Shown here: piece after piece, positions 56,001 through 64,000 of the stretch
How positions within the stretch are numbered: the first letter of the stretch is position 1
Layout: each line of letters starts with the position of its first letter
Assembly (NCBI RefSeq): GCF_003601925.1
Contig: NZ_QZWH01000009.1
Coordinates: 1 to 64,000, forward strand
Direction of reading: 5' to 3'
Length of the DNA: 64,000 nucleotides
DNA from: Buttiauxella izardii
GTDB taxonomy: Bacteria > Pseudomonadota > Gammaproteobacteria > Enterobacterales > Enterobacteriaceae
Notes under the pieces: generated by a model
What the model was told of the DNA's origin: nothing
The model's database searches: none
The model's input: only the letters and a program-made list of their open reading frames with translations
Position numbers and translations under genes: made by a program

Positions 56001-59000
56001 GCGCGCCTTCCACCAGCGTTGCCGCGCCAAGTGCCACGTTACCCGCGCCCGACAATGAGCCGACTGACGCATTCGCCAGTGCCGCGCTGATGTCCACCAG
56101 CCCGCCTGCGAGGTTAGAAATCACCGCGCCCGCCGCCTGGGCGTTATCGGCAAAAGTGACGCGCCCGCTGTTGGCAACCGTGGCGGAACCCGCATCGGCA
56201 TTGTCGTTTAACGCCAGCAATGACGTGGCGTCGACCGCGACGCTGGTGGTATCGCCCTGGCTGTTGCCGTTAAATTCCGCGATACCGCTGTTGGTCAACG
56301 TAATGGTGCTTTGCCCCGCTCCGGCGGTGTCGTTAAACGCCAGGCTGGCGTTGTTGACTGCGAAGGTATGCGTTTGGCCGGAGGCTGAGTTGTTAAGGTT
56401 TAATTGTGCCAGGTTTGAGAGCGAAATCTGGCTGTTTGCCCGGCCAAAGGCGCCGGTGGTGTTGGCGTTAACGGTTAACTGCCCTGTACCGTTTTTGCCA
56501 ATAATGCTGGTATCGCCCTGATAGGTGTTTGCCACGCCGAGTTCCAGAACGCCATTGTTGGCCAGAACCGAGGTATCTTTGATAGTCAGTGGCCCATCGC
56601 CCCCGATCACGCCTGTCGGCGTGAATGTATGACCGAATACATCTAATGCACCGCCCACACTCCCATCAACGAAGAACAAACGTGGCGTGGAAATGTCTGC
56701 ACCGGCCTGGAAAGTCGCTCCATTTTTCAATAGTACTGAGTTACTCGTTGCCCCCAGCGCATTGTCATTGTTGATGTTGAGCGTACCGTTCCAAACTTCT
56801 ACGCCACCGGTAAACACGTTGTTACCGGTCAGGACCAGGCGACCTGGATCGGTTTTTAACAAGCGGATATTGCCGTCCAGCAAATCATTCTGAACAAGGT
56901 CGACATTAATAAAGGTGGTGATATCAGCCCCTGTCGCACCGTCCCCTACACGTATCGCAAAATAGCTGTCCGCATGTGTGGCTCCTTGCGATTCATAGCT
57001 GTTATCCGGCGGGAAATCGCCGGGCGGATTTGTGGCAGTGAAAAAGAGTTGTGAATCAGGGCGAGCCGGATCGGCATTCAGAATGTAGCCATTGGACGTA
57101 AACTGCATACCTGAGGTGAGCACCGAGCCAAAGGCATTGCTTACACGTACTTCATTCGCTTGCCCCTGGAACACCGCAAACGCATCCTGTGCCCACGGTG
57201 CATTACCGACACCGGTACTTTGCGTCCAGTTGTTGCTGTTACCCGCGATCTGTCTTGTCCAGTAACCGAAGCCCCCATCGACTTTATCGTTACCCGTCGT
57301 TCCATCGCCATGGTTGCCGGGAATAGCGCCGTTATCACCATCCCAATATTGCAACACGTTGCTTGGGTCAACGAAGTTAAGCACCAGGTTGACCTGGTTC
57401 GCGATGTTGGTCTGAATCGCGTAATTATTAGCGTCATTCGGCGGAAGCGAATTAATGGTCATGGAGTTGTTGACCAGGCTGCCAGCGTAATTAAACAGAC
57501 GATAGACGCCAGGGAGGAAGATACCTTCCTGAGTCAGGGCCACATCAAGCGTACCGTCGAGAGTCAAGTTGCCTTTTACGTCAACCAAATCGTTTAGCGC
57601 ACCACCGGGAACATAAACCTGCCCCAACTGGAACTGGCTATTGGTATCACCCGCGAGCGTCAGATTTTGGTTGATGGTCAGCGTGCCGGTGCCATTGCCA
57701 CGGTTGTCATCGCCTGGACGCAAGGTCGTGCCACTCTGAAACACCACATCTCCGCCAATCGTGCCAAAGCCGCCGAGAGTGCTGCCGGTCATCACCGTGG
57801 TCAGCCCGGTGCCACTTTGCACACCGTTAATCAGCAATGTTCCCTGCTCAACGTTAGTGGTTCCCGCGTAGGTGTTGTTCCCCCCCAGACGTGTTATGCC
57901 GCTACCAATCTGGCGGAACGCGCCGCTGCCAGAAATCACGCCGTTTAGCGTCACATCATCAGAATGGTCAACCGTCAAAATACCGTCGTCGGTGATGTTA
58001 GTGGTTTCCGACAAACTCCCCACCGTGCCGCCATCGCCCAGCGCCAGTTCTGATCCTGCGCCAATGTAGGTATTTCCGGTGTAGGTGTTATCGCCAAGCA
58101 GCGTCGTTTTGCCCGCGCCGATACGTTCCATGCCGCCGGTGCCGCTGATAATCCCGCTGTAAATCTGGTCACTTGTGCCGTCGAACGACAGCAAGCTTGT
58201 CGCGCCGGAAGTGGCGACGTTGTAGTTATGAAGAGTGGCATCACCAGAAGTCGATGCGCTGTCGCCGCTGCGTAGCGTCGCGCCGTTGTTGATGTTGATA
58301 GCCTGAGCGCCTGCAAGCGTCAGATCGTCGACAATACGGGCGTCGGTGGCATCGCCATCCAGAGTCAATGTGCTCCAGCCGGTGCCAATATTGGTGCCTT
58401 TCGCCAGGTCATCCGCGCTAAAGGTTCCCAATAATGCCGGGGCCGCGCCCTGATGAGTGCCGTTCAATGTCAGCGTATTATTCGGGCCACCTTCGCTGAG
58501 AATATGAGTGACGTTCGCTAGCGAAACATCGCCCAATGTGGCGCTGTCGTTGCCGTCCGCACCGTTGAAAGTCACCCCGCCGTTAAACGCTCCTGCCGTC
58601 CAGCTAAACTGGTCGTTACCCGTTCCCAACACGATTTCACCACGCGTATTCGCCACCGCGCCACTTAACGCCACCACGTCATTCCCGCTGCCGGTAAGAA
58701 TGGCCTGCGCCGTGGTATTGGCCGCCAGCAACGTGCCGCTGTTGTTGATGGTGGTATTGCCCGCGCCTGAGGCATTAATGACCGGTGCGCCCGTGCCCAG
58801 ACTGGTTATCGTGCCGGTGTTGGTAATGGTGCGCGCTGTGTTGGCCACGCCATCGGTGGCGACAATCGCTGAACCGGCACCCGCCGCCATATTGATGGTC
58901 GCGCCCGAACTCACATTCCCGGCGGTTCGCGCCAGAATACCGACGCTGTTCGCGCCATTGCCGTTGATGGTGTAGCCATTATCAATGGTCAGATTCCCGG

Positions 59001-62000
59001 TTGTTGGGGCACCCGCCGCATTCATAAAGGCAAATCCATAGCCACTACCAGAAACATTCAGCGTGTTATTGGCCCCAGCCGCGCTGAAAGTGACTGCGGT
59101 GCGGATCGCCGGGCCATCGGCGGCATTAATCGTCACGCCATTGAGGTTGATATTCGCCGTATCAGCATTGTTGTTAATGCCCGCGCCGGTGCCGGAAATA
59201 TCAATAATGGTGTCAGTAGCGGTAAATGATGTGGCTCCGGTATCCATTCGCACGCCGTCAGCGCCGCCGGATGCCGTGATGTGGTTGCCCGTTCCGTTGA
59301 CGGTCAGATTGGCACCCGAACCAATCAACTGAACCGCCGCCAGGCCGCCGGTCGCATTGACGGTGCCAAGGCGATTGACGACCGCATTCGCGCCGCCGAC
59401 ACGCAGGCCAACGTTGCCGCTTGCGGTTGCACCGCTGACGCTAATCGTATTGTTATTGGTCAATACGCCATTGTTCTGGATATTCACGCCGATATTATTA
59501 CTGCCGGAAACGCTGACTGGGGCATTCACAATCGCCGCGCCATTATCGTGCAGCAAAATCCCGGTGCTATTTGTCCCTTCTAACGCAATGCCCGCCGTAC
59601 CATTTAAGGTTAATTCCCCTAAATGCGAAATGTTGTAGCCAACAATACCGCTTTGTAAGGAACTGGCGGTGGTAGACGCCGTTGAGGTGACTTGAGTTAG
59701 CAATTCTTCAGGGTCAATCGTGCTGTCGATATTATAATTGCGCCCGTCAATAACTACGGCCGTTGTATTATTGCCACCCAATATAATGCCGCCGTCGCTG
59801 ATTGTACCTTGAGCGCCACCAGTGACTTTTACCCCGACCGCACCATTACCATTGACGTTTATCCTCGCCGTACCGGTGTTGATTGTGGTTTTAATCCCGC
59901 TGGTTTCATCCAGACCGTTGGCAAATATCCCGGTCGCATTTTCGCCGGAGACGGTGAGTTGATAACCCCTAGCCGAGCCATTGCCTGCAAACGTGGCACC
60001 GTGGTCAACTGCGAATAAAATCGAGTCTTTCTGGCCGTTATCATTAATAGCCGCACTGCCAATATTAATCTGCGCTTTATCGCCCCAGGCGTAATAGCCC
60101 ATCTGTTGAGTGTTTTCAAAAGTGAGCGTGGAGGCGGCGTTGATATCAATTTGCGCATCGCCACGAGCGTGAACGCCAATGGCCCCGGCAGATAACAGAC
60201 GGATAGTGGAATTCAGGTTCACTTGCGCATGTTGAGTATTTAGCCCTTCGGCATACACCGCATAGTTGCGATAAGTGTACGGTTGGCCGTCACTCCCGCC
60301 CGTGTCGCCCGCCTTACCCACGGTAATCGAGCTGCCCGAGGTTGTGGAAACTGTCGCCCCCGCTTTCTGCGCCGAGACGTTTATCGCGATATTGTTATCG
60401 CCATCCACGTTGATCGTGCCGCTATGGGTGACGATGCCGGTATTATCGACCACGTTCAGGCCATAGTTTGCCGCAGCCGAACCATTGGTGAGCCTGCCTA
60501 AAACGTTAATCGTGCCGCTGTTGGTGACGGCACCTGTCGCGCCCTGCACGGAAATCCCGGCTGCGTTACGGGTATTGGCTTCAAGTGTGATGGTGCCGGT
60601 GTTATTCACCGCGCCGGAGCTTTGCGTGTGGATCCCCGCAGAAAGAGAGCCCCCGGTCATCGGCACCGCTGTGGGTGCAGTGGCATTTAAAACAGGCGTC
60701 ACGCCGAGGTAGATATTGCCGGCGTTATTAAAGGTGGCGCTGTCCAGGAGATAAACCCCATAGCCGCCCGCCTTCCCTGCTGCGTTATTGCTATTGCCGA
60801 CCAGCGCAATCGTGCCGTTGGCGGCGTTAGTAACCGCCGTCGTTCCCGACGCGCTAATACCGCGCGCGTTGTTAGTGGTGGTGTCGGTAATCGCAACGTT
60901 GATATGGCCGTTGTTGGTCAGAATGCTGGCACCGCCGCCTTCCATGCCCACGCTTCCGGCGTTAGACTTATTCTGATTGCTGCCGTCTTTTTCAATAAAC
61001 AGCCCGGCGTTTAAGGTGCCGTTGTTAATGGCCGTCGCGTCAGTCGTCGACATCCCGACAGAGGTCGGGCTGCGCCCACTACTGCGCCAGGCGTTGATTG
61101 CCCCATCGTTGGTGATGGTTGCGTTATTGTCGGCACGCATTACCGCCGACGCGCCATCCACCGCCAGAGAACCATCCGCCACCACCAGCCCCGAGGCATT
61201 CGCTCCGGTGGCGTAAATCACGTTTAAATTGCCGGTGCCGAGCGTGGCGTTATTAGTGTGAATACCTTTGTCGTCCCAGACGTGATAAGTCAGTTTGATG
61301 CTGGTGTTTTCTTCTTGCGCCAGCATTCCGGTGATAATTGCGTCGTAGGTATTTTGTGCTTCGACCGACGAGTCAATGACTTCACCATTTACCGTGGCAC
61401 CTGCCGTTAGCCAATATTGAATCTGCGGTTTACCGGCATAAGCCCCAGCACCGATCAGGAAGTCGTTTACCCCTGCAATATCAGTGGAAGAGTTAATCAC
61501 AAAGGTTTTATTGCCGAGCAGGAATACCCTATTCCCAACCTGTTCATAATTGGGCAGTGTTATTGAGAAATCGTACTTAGAACTTTGCGCCTGAATGTCT
61601 TGTGTATCATTCGCCAACACAATCGCCGGTCTAAAGTGAATGTAGTTATCCGAAAGCCATTGTGTGCTGCTGGTTGCGGTTCCGCTGCCATCGGCTTTTG
61701 CCAGTACGGAGTTTTTGGTGAGTAAATCAATAGTATTAGCGGCGGCTGAAATAGGTGCGGCAGTATCGCTCGAGCCGACATTAATATTGGCCTGCCCGCC
61801 GGTTGATGCCACTGAGGTAATGCCAAAATTATTGTAGATACGAATAGAATCGCTATCAAAAATAGGCAAAATCATATTACTGACGGGAACATCAACTGCC
61901 GAAATAAAGGTCGATGAATCATAAATACTGATGACTTGATAGCTGCCATCCAGGCCAGGAACTTCAACGTTGAGTTCCTTATTTTCTTGTGGCGTGGCTG

Positions 62001-62499
62001 GAGCCGGTGAATAGTTGTACTGGCTGATATTGGCTTGAGTTATCGGCGTGGTTGCCCCAGTAGAATCTGAAGCATTAATGATGGTGATGCGGTTGGGGTC
62101 AGTACCCGAACCATTCGGCAGCGCATTAAACACCGTAACACTTGTGGCAGTACCATCAGATCCCGCAGCAATAATGGGTATCGGCCCGAGAACGTTAAGC
62201 GTGGTGCCTGGCGCAAAATGGTTGGCGGCGGTAAGGCTGTCGATAGTAAACGCATAGCCCGTCTCACTAATTTGATCATATGGCGAGATGAAATCGTAGT
62301 TCGGATATTCAGCACTCCATTGCACATCGTCAGCGAAGGCGGAAGTTCCATAACTCCCGGCAAGCACTAACGCTGTCACTAATAACTTTTTACCACCCCT
62401 TCCCGCTCTGCCGCCCTTTTTCCCCGCCCGAGATGTTTCTGCAACCGCAATAAAACTGTTCGCAACATGGCTCCACACCAGTCGATAGATATTATTCAT
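53005..62499 (-). CDS. Giant type V autotransporter adhesin-like protein
   Basis: This protein of about 3164 residues has an extended signal peptide ([26 protein letters not shown], then [20 protein letters not shown]). A passenger of about 2800 residues follows, then a C-terminal barrel of about 280 (from about 2885, [11 protein letters not shown], to the terminal SVGMKIRF). The first 350 passenger residues are non-repetitive. Residues to about 1300 are Asn/Thr/Gly-rich beta-helix strands (TNNGTI types), and about eight autotransporter beta-strand repeats (GNNTYxGxTxVxxGTL) occupy about 1450-2690. A long module is duplicated. No cysteine was seen. I start at ATG 62499, not the TTG two codons up. 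It is probably a surface adhesin; the target is unknown. Confidence 0.93.
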   Translation of the reverse strand: MNNIYRLVWSHVANSFIAVAETSRAGKKGGRAGRGGKKLLVTALVLAGSYGTSAFADDVQWSAEYPNYDFISPYDQISETGYAFTIDSLTAANHFAPGTTLNVLGPIPIIAAGSDGTATSVTVFNALPNGSGTDPNRITIINASDSTGATTPITQANISQYNYSPAPATPQENKELNVEVPGLDGSYQVISIYDSSTFISAVDVPVSNMILPIFDSDSIRIYNNFGITSVASTGGQANINVGSSDTAAPISAAANTIDLLTKNSVLAKADGSGTATSSTQWLSDNYIHFRPAIVLANDTQDIQAQSSKYDFSITLPNYEQVGNRVFLLGNKTFVINSSTDIAGVNDFLIGAGAYAGKPQIQYWLTAGATVNGEVIDSSVEAQNTYDAIITGMLAQEENTSIKLTYHVWDDKGIHTNNATLGTGNLNVIYATGANASGLVVADGSLAVDGASAVMRADNNATITNDGAINAWRSSGRSPTSVGMSTTDATAINNGTLNAGLFIEKDGSNQNKSNAGSVGMEGGGASILTNNGHINVAITDTTTNNARGISASGTTAVTNAANGTIALVGNSNNAAGKAGGYGVYLLDSATFNNAGNIYLGVTPVLNATAPTAVPMTGGSLSAGIHTQSSGAVNNTGTITLEANTRNAAGISVQGATGAVTNSGTINVLGRLTNGSAAANYGLNVVDNTGIVTHSGTINVDGDNNIAINVSAQKAGATVSTTSGSSITVGKAGDTGGSDGQPYTYRNYAVYAEGLNTQHAQVNLNSTIRLLSAGAIGVHARGDAQIDINAASTLTFENTQQMGYYAWGDKAQINIGSAAINDNGQKDSILFAVDHGATFAGNGSARGYQLTVSGENATGIFANGLDETSGIKTTINTGTARINVNGNGAVGVKVTGGAQGTISDGGIILGGNNTTAVVIDGRNYNIDSTIDPEELLTQVTSTASTTASSLQSGIVGYNISHLGELTLNGTAGIALEGTNSTGILLHDNGAAIVNAPVSVSGSNNIGVNIQNNGVLTNNNTISVSGATASGNVGLRVGGANAVVNRLGTVNATGGLAAVQLIGSGANLTVNGTGNHITASGGADGVRMDTGATSFTATDTIIDISGTGAGINNNADTANINLNGVTINAADGPAIRTAVTFSAAGANNTLNVSGSGYGFAFMNAAGAPTTGNLTIDNGYTINGNGANSVGILARTAGNVSSGATINMAAGAGSAIVATDGVANTARTITNTGTITSLGTGAPVINASGAGNTTINNSGTLLAANTTAQAILTGSGNDVVALSGAVANTRGEIVLGTGNDQFSWTAGAFNGGVTFNGADGNDSATLGDVSLANVTHILSEGGPNNTLTLNGTHQGAAPALLGTFSADDLAKGTNIGTGWSTLTLDGDATDARIVDDLTLAGAQAININNGATLRSGDSASTSGDATLHNYNVATSGATSLLSFDGTSDQIYSGIISGTGGMERIGAGKTTLLGDNTYTGNTYIGAGSELALGDGGTVGSLSETTNITDDGILTVDHSDDVTLNGVISGSGAFRQIGSGITRLGGNNTYAGTTNVEQGTLLINGVQSGTGLTTVMTGSTLGGFGTIGGDVVFQSGTTLRPGDDNRGNGTGTLTINQNLTLAGDTNSQFQLGQVYVPGGALNDLVDVKGNLTLDGTLDVALTQEGIFLPGVYRLFNYAGSLVNNSMTINSLPPNDANNYAIQTNIANQVNLVLNFVDPSNVLQYWDGDNGAIPGNHGDGTTGNDKVDGGFGYWTRQIAGNSNNWTQSTGVGNAPWAQDAFAVFQGQANEVRVSNAFGSVLTSGMQFTSNGYILNADPARPDSQLFFTATNPPGDFPPDNSYESQGATHADSYFAIRVGDGATGADITTFINVDLVQNDLLDGNIRLLKTDPGRLVLTGNNVFTGGVEVWNGTLNINNDNALGATSNSVLLKNGATFQAGADISTPRLFFVDGSVGGALDVFGHTFTPTGVIGGDGPLTIKDTSVLANNGVLELGVANTYQGDTSIIGKNGTGQLTVNANTTGAFGRANSQISLSNLAQLNLNNSASGQTHTFAVNNASLAFNDTAGAGQSTITLTNSGIAEFNGNSQGDTTSVAVDATSLLALNDNADAGSATVANSGRVTFADNAQAAGAVISNLAGGLVDISAALANASVGSLSGAGNVALGAATLVEGALGRDDTISGLISGTGNLVKTGGGTLNLTADNTWTGTATAQQGVLLINGNQAAATGKTTVNSGATLGGAGVLGGSVEIENGGHLAAGQDLASVGVLEMGALTLNQDSQVDFQFGRPFVVGGTLNDLININGDLNLDGKLNIAQTPGGSFDVGVYRVFNYTGALSDNILDIGAAPAAADDLYVQTSIAGQVNLVNRTGAVMRFWDGTGGNGGELKNNGVINGGDGVWQNNRGNDNWTTDVTTPDGRFNTPYSNGSFAVFGGEAGNVTVDTSLGEVAISGAQFTTNGYVIGGDNITTHTADTQIRVGDGSILGARYTATINSVIDGEGGINKTDAGTLILGGNNQYQGGTQVSGGVLQVSADNNLGATGTGIGLSGGTLRYGAAFDTARVVTLADGGGAVDTNGNSVSLLSAVTGSGTFTKLGDGKLTLTQDSTFDGQTTIRNGTLQLGNGGTGGSVTGDIVDDATLAINRSDSVTLNGNISGNGQVLQQGSGTTFLNGRNTWSGITLVENGTLAAASRNSFSHQSTHIVSSGATLDTGGFNQTVANVYNQGTINLRGGDVGSTLTVNGNYVGDNGTVKIAAQQHSPGVADHLVINGGTATGNTLLDIDVSQLGEPTTGDGILVVEAVNGATTTAQTTKDAFNIGGDVLTAGAWEYQLFAGNQQGAGEDWFLRAGYRPDVPGFDTLGAIIRQADLAVLGTLHQRVGDEQPWQAGVPEDQEGRFWARYIVKSVDQHHDDPTKSQSSTNYNGMQMGLDVYQDEKWRAGLYTTFMDIDSSIDGITGMSGGAAYNSTFSSYLGAYGTWTDTNGFYVDNVLQYGYHSVDLKNMSDRETYSPDGNSFVASVEVGKPWQLWDSNWLIEPQAQLIYQYSDFDDVTLSDPSKTKVSVDADGAVIGRLGLRLAADYDTDYGKVKPYIRVNLWQELSDGQDTVTYRNTANSAGATKIDANQRFQTTEAAVGATWAVTADVQAYTEVGKTWDTGGDTQVDSDISASVGMKIRF
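55080..57855 (-). repeat. Duplicated passenger module within the autotransporter
   Basis: Two diverged copies, about 57855-56935 and 55886-55080, encode the same order of motifs. These are TLLINGVQ / [18 protein letters not shown] / [10 protein letters not shown], the [12 protein letters not shown] / [12 protein letters not shown] pair, [10 protein letters not shown] / [19 protein letters not shown] / FTTNGYVIG and IRVGDG. They are similar in protein but not identical, so the duplication is old. Ends are approximate. Confidence 0.8.
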
Positions 62500-62679
62500 A
62501 AGCAATCTCTACATAGCCACAATGAGTAATAACGCGCTGAAACATAACGAAAACGACAAACACGTTTCGAAATACTTTAGATAACAGTAGTACATGGCTG
62601 TGCATTGAGAATGGGAATGGCAGAAAAAGTATGACTTAACTAATACTGCCTCACATAATGCTTTGAAAAGGTGGGAGTT

Positions 62680-62703
62680 ACCTCCACCCGATTGGGCGGA
62701 GGT
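62680..62703 (-). terminator. Hairpin after the C2 peptidase gene
   Basis: ACCTCC-x-CCC / GGG-x-GGAGGT with a 4-base loop lies 15 bp after the peptidase stop. The T tail is poor. The rest of the 218-bp gap before the autotransporter is A/T-rich and must hold its promoter; no gene is seen there. Confidence 0.65.
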
Positions 62704-62717
62704 GAAGGGCTTAACTA

Positions 62718-64000
62718 TCAGGCATGTGAAGCGGCGAGCGTTCCGTTATTAACATGATTAGGTAAGGCAGAGTGGGTAAGCGCTGCCGACGGCGAGGTGT
62801 TCATTGCCGCCATCGCGTGAACCAACGGCCCGGCAGCGCCGGAAGTGTCGTTTATATTTGCGATAAGAATGTTGGTGCTGAAATTTCCCTTCTGCCACAT
62901 TTCATCCATTGAGGCTTCAAATGTTCCTTGAACATTGTCGTTACGGTAAGCGCCCCAAGGGTTGGTCAAAATAAAATCCTGGGTCGATTCATCAAAACCG
63001 ATAATTCCAAATGCATGCCCACTCACGAAGTTTGTTTGCCCGGTCGCGGTATTTTTTGAATTGGCCCAACTGGAAAGTTGTGCCGGCGCACCATTGAGCA
63101 CCGCCGTTTTCAGGATTTCAAAATTAGTGGTGTCCCATTTTTCCTCAGACGTTACTAACGCTCGGAATGAAGTCAATGTATCGCCGGTAATCTCCTCCAT
63201 CTTAATATGACCCCCTCCCAGGCTTGAGTAATTATTAATGTCATTCATATACGTGGCTTCAAAAGCAACGTTCGCACGTTCAACAATCGCCGCCCAACTT
63301 GAATTAGCCGAATTCTCACCGTAGCTGCAAACATTACCATCGACGGTCACCCAATGAGGCTCTCCTTTATTAAAGAAACGCACGCTATAGGTGTTATTTG
63401 GGTTCTCAACGATCATTGATTTAATGAAATCAGGTGCAATATTCACCACCGCCTGAAGCGCTGAAAGAAGAGCACAATCGCTAACGCCTCCTTGAGTAAT
63501 GTCATTAATGGATGGACCCCCTTTGGCGAACAGCGGGCGACCTTCGACATGTGCCATTGAAGATGATGCTGGCGCGTTTGCCCCATCAAACCAGGTGGAA
63601 ATTAACTGATTAAATTGTGTGACAGACGAGCCAGCAGCCAGGCTACCGATTCGCTCGCCAGGCCCCGTTGCCGTCCAGTTAATGGATGCACCACTTGTAC
63701 CAATCAGCCCATTGACCAGCGAATAGATTGCCGAGTCAGTTCCGCAAACGTTGCCAATTTCCTGCACATAATTTTTGATATCACCGTACTGGTTGGCGCT
63801 GAGATTGCCGGTTAATTGCGCGGCAAAATCTTTCAGTACAGACTCAATCGACTGGAAGCTGAATAATGAAGCGTCGTTGGTGACGGCATTGTGCATCAGC
63901 TCTTTTAGCGCCGGGTCGCTGATTCTATCAACCAGTGCGAATCCCGTTTCTACAGACGTGTTAATTAATGAATTCTGGCTTTCTGGCAATTGCGCAATTT
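62718..64000 (-). CDS. Calpain-like (family C2) cysteine peptidase, 5' end outside window
   Basis: At least 427 residues are visible. The frame runs on past the window edge without a stop; the first possible TTG at 63989 is not a convincing start. The catalytic triad is clear: Gln and Cys in ITQGGVSDCALLSAL (Cys codon 63474-63476), His in SGHAFGIIGFD (63015-63017) and Asn in LTNPWGAYRND (62961-62963). These are the calpain QGxxGDC, His and NPWG motifs, with Gly-to-Ser before Asp-Cys. About 165 residues of unknown fold precede the catalytic domain, and an Ala/His/Asn-rich tail follows. No calcium domain or signal peptide is seen in this part. The substrate is unknown; it lies 218 bp upstream of the autotransporter on the same strand. 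Confidence 0.85.
   Translation of the reverse strand, partial: IAQLPESQNSLINTSVETGFALVDRISDPALKELMHNAVTNDASLFSFQSIESVLKDFAAQLTGNLSANQYGDIKNYVQEIGNVCGTDSAIYSLVNGLIGTSGASINWTATGPGERIGSLAAGSSVTQFNQLISTWFDGANAPASSSMAHVEGRPLFAKGGPSINDITQGGVSDCALLSALQAVVNIAPDFIKSMIVENPNNTYSVRFFNKGEPHWVTVDGNVCSYGENSANSSWAAIVERANVAFEATYMNDINNYSSLGGGHIKMEEITGDTLTSFRALVTSEEKWDTTNFEILKTAVLNGAPAQLSSWANSKNTATGQTNFVSGHAFGIIGFDESTQDFILTNPWGAYRNDNVQGTFEASMDEMWQKGNFSTNILIANINDTSGAAGPLVHAMAAMNTSPSAALTHSALPNHVNNGTLAASHA

Noticed and set aside
62500-62717. A small gene between peptidase and autotransporter
   Set aside because: No frame with a start and ribosome site was convincing; the stretch is A/T-rich and is best read as hairpin plus promoter.
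1-64000. tRNA, rRNA or phage attachment sites
   Set aside because: No cloverleaf-type T-arm or rRNA-like stretch, integrase or long flanking direct repeats were recognised while reading; a dedicated tRNA scan was not possible.

Overview
The window is chromosomal DNA from a member of the Enterobacteriaceae. Nearly every housekeeping product reads as a close relative of the Escherichia coli protein: OsmC, IlvBN, CstA, the whole enterobactin set, GdhA, OpgB, AhpCF, TorYZ, CysS, PpiB, LpxH, PurEK, SelU, the Ybb group and CueR. The gene order differs from E. coli in several places, so this is a related genus (Buttiauxella- or Kluyvera-like is a guess; the genus cannot be fixed by eye). No rRNA, tRNA, CRISPR array or prophage was seen.

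Layout. 1-0.4 kb: the 5' part of an IS481-type transposase gene, cut by the window edge, beside a REP remnant. 0.4-3.7 kb: osmC, a small accessory operon (exported TPR protein, ECF sigma factor, membrane anti-sigma factor) and a vapBC toxin-antitoxin pair. 3.7-9.5 kb, all on the minus strand: cstA-ybdD-CobW/YjiA GTPase, then the ivbL leader and ilvBN. This places pyruvate uptake beside pyruvate-consuming acetolactate synthase. 9.8-28.7 kb: a complete enterobactin locus (entCEBAH, fepB, entS, fepDGC, entF-ybdZ-fes, fepA, entD) with three Fur-type control regions and no fepE. 28.7-35.1 kb: gdhA, opgB and ahpCF. 35.3-39.6 kb: torYZ, facing a YaiV/IprA-type regulator. 39.7-45.4 kb: cysS, ppiB-lpxH, purEK and selU. 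45.6-52.9 kb: ybbP-ybbA, tesA, ybbO, cnoX, qmcA-ybbJ and cueR. 53.0-64.0 kb: an accessory segment holding a giant autotransporter (about 3164 residues) and, upstream on the same strand, a calpain-like (family C2) cysteine peptidase whose 5' end lies outside the window.

How the genes work together. The ent/fep block makes, exports, re-imports and hydrolyses enterobactin. CstA and YbdD import pyruvate or peptides, and IlvBN converts pyruvate to acetolactate. AhpCF removes peroxide and has an OxyR-like site upstream, followed by an unexpected early terminator. TorYZ is an anaerobic N-/S-oxide respiratory pair.

The least explained parts are the peptidase-autotransporter segment next to cueR, the TPR-sigma-anti-sigma operon, the possible small RNA or attenuator before ahpC, and a 36-bp tandem expansion inside a palindromic repeat between cstA and entH. 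REP-type palindromes are common at gene ends. Several gene starts were moved from the longest reading frame on the evidence of ribosome sites and homologous start points; the clearest is a TTG start for opgB.
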